The position numbers were made by a program, and so were the translations under genes. Positions 61,313 to 64,000 of a stretch of DNA of 64,000 nt are shown here, one piece after another (the stretch's first letter is position 1; each line of letters opens with the position of its first letter). Location: contig NZ_CP132910.1 of the NCBI RefSeq assembly GCF_030846775.1, positions 3,599,001 to 3,663,000 on the forward strand, read 5' to 3'. The notes under the pieces are model-generated. The model was not told the origin of the DNA. It did no database searches and saw only the letters and a program-made list of their open reading frames with translations. The stretch comes from Geothrix sp. 21YS21S-2. Its GTDB lineage: Bacteria > Acidobacteriota > Holophagae > Holophagales > Holophagaceae.

Positions 61313-62950
61313 TCAGCCCTTGGCGAGGTCCAGGGCCTGGCGGGCCTTGTCCCCGAGTTCCGCGAGCACGGTCCCGATCGTGTCCAGGCGGTCCTGGCGG
61401 CCCTGGAGCTCGGCGGCGAGGTCGGCCTTTTCACGGTTCAGCTGGTTGATGCGATCCTGCCCGGCATCCAGATCGGCGTGCAGGCGGCCCAGGTTGGCCT
61501 CCCGCTCCTCGATGCCGGCGAGGAACTCCCTGCGCTGGCTCTCCCCGGCGGCCTCGGCGGTGTCCAGGCGGGCCTGGAGGTCGTTGGCGGCGCGTTCCAG
61601 CTGCTCCCGCAGCCCGCCCAGGGTGTCGCGCTCCTCCCGCAGGTCGCGGGACGTGGCCTCCTGGAGGCTGAGCTTCTCCTGGAGGACGAAGATCTCCCCG
61701 GCCTGCTCCGTCAGCTCGTCGTCCTTGGCGGCGCACTCCGCCTCGAGCTTCGCCCGCGCCTCGGCGAGGTCGCGCTGGGTCTGCTCCTGGAAGGCGACCT
61801 GCTCCCTGGCGGAGGCCAGTTCGGCCTCCAGCTCCGCCACCCGGCCCTGGGCGCCTTCCAGCTCCTGGATGCGGGCCTGCTTCACGGCCGCGTCGGCGCG
61901 CACGCCTTCGAGTTCATGGAGGAGGTCCGAGCTGTGCTGCTCGGCGAGGGCCGCCTGGGCCCCGGCGGTGCGCAGGGTCTCCTGGGTTTCCGAAAGGGAG
62001 GCTTCCAGGTCCTTGACCTTGGCGGCGGCCTCCCAGGCCTCCTCGAGCTGGGCCTGGAGCAGCTGGTGGGATTCCATGAGCTCGGCGTTCTGCTGGTTCT
62101 TCTCGGACAGGAGGGCATTGACCTCGTCGAGCTGTTCCACCAGGCGCTTCTGCTCGTCCAGGGCGTCCTGGAGGTCGCCCCTGAGGCCGTCCTCGGCCGC
62201 CGTGCGCTCCTGGAGCGAATGGCGAAGCGCCTCGGCCTCGCCCTGGCTGTGCTGGATGTCGTCCAGGTTGCGGGTGACGGCGGCGTTGCGCTGGATGAGC
62301 TCCTCGATCTCCCGGGTCTTGCGCTCCAGCTCGTCGTGCTGGGCGGAGAGCTTGAGTTCCAGGTCCTTGACGCGCCACTCCAGGAGCTCGATCTCCCCCT
62401 GGTTGCGGATGGGCTTCTCGGGGGCGGGCGGCGGCTCCGCGGCCCAGCCCGGGATGGGGGCGATGGTCCGGGGCGCCGGGGCCGGCTCGGTCTCAAGCTC
62501 CGTGCGCAGGCTCTCCAGCCACTCGTCGCCCAGGTCGGCCCCGGCGAGGTCGCCCAGGGGGTTGTCCGGATCGTCCTCCTTCATGGGCACCAGCTCGGCC
62601 AGCGCGGGGATGAGGGCGGTGGTGTTGATGGGCTTGTGCAGGTACAGATCGGCCTTGCCCTTGGTGCCGCGGTGCCGGGAATACTCCTCCTCGGACGCCT
62701 TGGCGCTGATGAGGGCGATCTTCAGGTCCGCGTGCATGGGGGCCCTGCGGATGGCCGAACACAGGGCGTAGCCCTTGTTCTCGGACGTCTCCACGCACAG
62801 GAGGATCCCGCCGTACTGCCCCGACTCCAGGCGCGTGAGCGCCCCCTCCGTGGTGTAGAGGAAGTCGACTTCGAAGGCGGATTCCAACGGGGATTTGTGA
62901 TCCTGGATGAATCTCCGATCGCTGTCCACGACGAGGAGACGCTTGCCCAT
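61313..62950 (-). CDS. FrzS-like protein: atypical receiver domain plus long coiled coil
   Basis: The ATG at 62950 (545 residues) follows AAGGA by six bases. Residues 1-120 form a receiver-like domain (KRLLVVDSDRRF...KADLYLHKPINTTAL). Where a true receiver has its phospho-aspartate there is Glu54 (LLCVE), so it should not be phosphorylated. After a Pro-rich linker, residues 185-540 are a nearly continuous heptad coiled coil (Glu/Gln/Leu/Arg-rich). Length and order match Myxococcus FrzS, a polarity protein for type IV pilus motility. It starts a five-gene operon right after the htrA terminator. Confidence 0.8.
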   Translation of the reverse strand: MGKRLLVVDSDRRFIQDHKSPLESAFEVDFLYTTEGALTRLESGQYGGILLCVETSENKGYALCSAIRRAPMHADLKIALISAKASEEEYSRHRGTKGKADLYLHKPINTTALIPALAELVPMKEDDPDNPLGDLAGADLGDEWLESLRTELETEPAPAPRTIAPIPGWAAEPPPAPEKPIRNQGEIELLEWRVKDLELKLSAQHDELERKTREIEELIQRNAAVTRNLDDIQHSQGEAEALRHSLQERTAAEDGLRGDLQDALDEQKRLVEQLDEVNALLSEKNQQNAELMESHQLLQAQLEEAWEAAAKVKDLEASLSETQETLRTAGAQAALAEQHSSDLLHELEGVRADAAVKQARIQELEGAQGRVAELEAELASAREQVAFQEQTQRDLAEARAKLEAECAAKDDELTEQAGEIFVLQEKLSLQEATSRDLREERDTLGGLREQLERAANDLQARLDTAEAAGESQRREFLAGIEEREANLGRLHADLDAGQDRINQLNREKADLAAELQGRQDRLDTIGTVLAELGDKARQALDLAKG

Positions 62951-62987
62951 ATTCGATCCTTGCAAATGGACTTATACGATAACCCAG

Positions 62988-63019
62988 AAAAAAAGCTGCC
63001 GGGAAAGAATCCCGGCAGC
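62988..63019 (-). terminator. Rho-independent terminator of the HtrA protease gene
   Basis: On the minus strand a 9-bp perfect stem (63019-63011 with 63003-62995) closes a 7-base loop and is followed by seven Ts. It begins 18 bases after the protease stop codon and separates it from the FrzS-like operon. Confidence 0.9.
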
Positions 63020-63036
63020 CTTTGTGCTTCCGCCGT

Positions 63037-64000
63037 CTAGCGCGGGGGGATGGCGATCGTAAGCGAGGCGCCCCTGGGGGGCCGCACGAGCAGGAGCAGG
63101 GGCTTCTTGCCCCCCGCCTTCTTGACTTCGGCCTGGAAGGCCGGGAGCCCGTCGATGTCCTTGGGACCCACGGCGGTGATGACCAGGCCGGCCTGGAGGC
63201 CCTTTTCCGCGGCTCCCGACCGGGCCGCCACGAAGGTGATGACCACGCCCTTGACGTCGTTGGGGACGCCGAACTGGTGACGGTTGGCGGGGGACAGGGC
63301 CTCGACGGTGAAGCCGTAGGTCTTCTCGAGGTTCATCTGCTTGGGGTTGTCGGGGTCGGTCCTGGGCGCGGAGTCGTCCTCCTCTCCGTCCTGGGCCTCG
63401 CCCTTCTGCAACTCCTTGCGGTCGCCCAGGGTCACCTTGATGTCCTTGAACGCCCCGTCGCGCCACACCGTGACGGTGACGGACTCGCCGGCCCTTCGGC
63501 CCGCGATGGCGGCCACCAGCTGATCGCCGCTGCGGACCTTCTGGCCATCCACGGCGGTGATGACGTCCAGGCGCTGGATGCCGGCCTTGTCCGCGGGCGT
63601 GCCCCGGTCGACGTTGGAGACCACGGCGCCTTCCTTGATGCCCAGGGAGGACTGGAACTCGTTGTCCAGGTTGCGGGTGCCCACGCCCAGGTAGCCGCGG
63701 CTCACGGGCTTGCCGCTCTCCAGGTCCGCGATGACCCGCTTGATCATGTTCACGGGTACCGCGAAGCCGATGTTCTGGCCGTCGGGGCGGATGGCGGTGT
63801 TGATGCCGACGACCTCGCCCCGGAGGTTGAGCAAGGGTCCGCCGGAGTTGCCGCGGTTGATGGCGGCGTCGGTCTGGATGAAGGACTCGAGGCCGGGGCC
63901 CGTGAGCTGGCGGCCCTTGGCCGAGACGATGCCCTGGGTGACGGTGTGCTCGAGGCCCAGGGGGTTGCCGATGGCCACCACCCACTCGCCGATGCGCATG
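63037..64000 (-). CDS. Do/DegQ-like periplasmic serine protease (5' end outside window)
   Basis: The C-terminal 321 residues of an HtrA-family protease are visible. The trypsin-like domain keeps the catalytic serine in [10 protein letters not shown] and the upstream [21 protein letters not shown]. The catalytic His and Asp would lie beyond the window edge. PDZ1 starts at [10 protein letters not shown] and a diverged PDZ2 at [16 protein letters not shown]. An acidic insert ([18 protein letters not shown]) separates them. HtrA proteases degrade misfolded envelope proteins. The in-frame ATG near 63999 is internal, not the start. Confidence 0.93.
   Translation of the reverse strand, partial: MRIGEWVVAIGNPLGLEHTVTQGIVSAKGRQLTGPGLESFIQTDAAINRGNSGGPLLNLRGEVVGINTAIRPDGQNIGFAVPVNMIKRVIADLESGKPVSRGYLGVGTRNLDNEFQSSLGIKEGAVVSNVDRGTPADKAGIQRLDVITAVDGQKVRSGDQLVAAIAGRRAGESVTVTVWRDGAFKDIKVTLGDRKELQKGEAQDGEEDDSAPRTDPDNPKQMNLEKTYGFTVEALSPANRHQFGVPNDVKGVVITFVAARSGAAEKGLQAGLVITAVGPKDIDGLPAFQAEVKKAGGKKPLLLLVRPPRGASLTIAIPPR

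Overview
The window is a GC-rich (roughly 68-70 %) bacterial chromosome segment with tightly packed genes on both strands. The gene content fits an acidobacterium, most likely of the class Holophagae (Geothrix/Mesoterricola/Holophaga-like). Pointers are an Oar-type TonB receptor with a carboxypeptidase-regulatory-like N-terminus, an S53 sedolisin protease, a FrzS-like pseudo-receiver/coiled-coil protein and paired M16 peptidases. This placement is inference from gene content, not from a marker-gene tree. I see no rRNA, tRNA, IS element or CRISPR array.

Layout. 1-3752 (minus): PilZ/receiver protein, DUF3187 outer-membrane protein and an NHL-repeat protein cut by the left edge. 3846-8630: HflX, a secreted S53 protease and a chemoreceptor whose sensor domain carries a CxxCH c-heme motif. 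8641-8777 is a large nearly perfect inverted repeat, with a degenerate relative at 28686-28813. 8786-14677 (minus): rimP-nusA-infB, then a pseudopilin and a DUF4149 membrane protein. 14923-18121: FolD, an ArnB-like aminotransferase and an LPP20-like exported protein. 18124-20735 (minus): SPOR protein, HAD-type 5'-nucleotidase, XRE regulator. 20821-23520: nuoABCD only, without the rest of complex I. 24924-28673: a MacA-like adaptor with two MacB-like permeases but no ATPase. 28834-34750: amidase, HisS, an AT-rich island, MarR regulator, MBL-fold hydrolase, AspS.

34751-37889 is the proline pathway proC-proB-proA, with ATGA overlaps. It is preceded by what looks like a leader-peptide/terminator attenuator. 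37873-39759 (minus) is an uncharacterised lipoprotein / small beta-barrel / GYF-pilin-like cassette. 39917-42328 is a DHA2 efflux pump divergent from its LysR regulator. 42375-44470 holds a PstS-like protein, a SprT-like metalloprotein, a small exported peptide and then little recognisable. 44471-46813 encodes a membrane-anchored SPFH (flotillin-type) protein with four tandem copies of an approximately 74-residue repeat before the SPFH domain, an order reminiscent of the major vault protein. 46774-52272 has a response regulator, a TonB receptor and a histidine kinase, suggesting a split two-component system around its target. 52444-56521 has a TlpA-like thioredoxin and an active/inactive M16 peptidase pair. 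56612-57655 is a YhcG-type PD-(D/E)XK nuclease. 57681-62950 (minus) is a five-gene operon: FrzS-like protein, CNNM/CorC-like membrane protein, MurU, AmgK and a GNAT acetyltransferase. MurU and AmgK together imply anabolic recycling of N-acetylmuramate. A Do-type HtrA protease is cut by the right edge.

Functionally the window mixes housekeeping (translation, one-carbon, proline, tRNA charging) with cell-envelope functions (peptidoglycan recycling, amidase, TonB uptake, efflux, periplasmic proteolysis) and surface/motility signalling (PilZ, chemoreceptor, pseudopilin, FrzS-like). The observations most worth following are the vault-like SPFH protein, the proline attenuator, the inverted-repeat family, the two pairs of 10-bp-phased TTGTTAA motifs in the AT-rich island, and the lipoprotein/barrel/GYF cassette.
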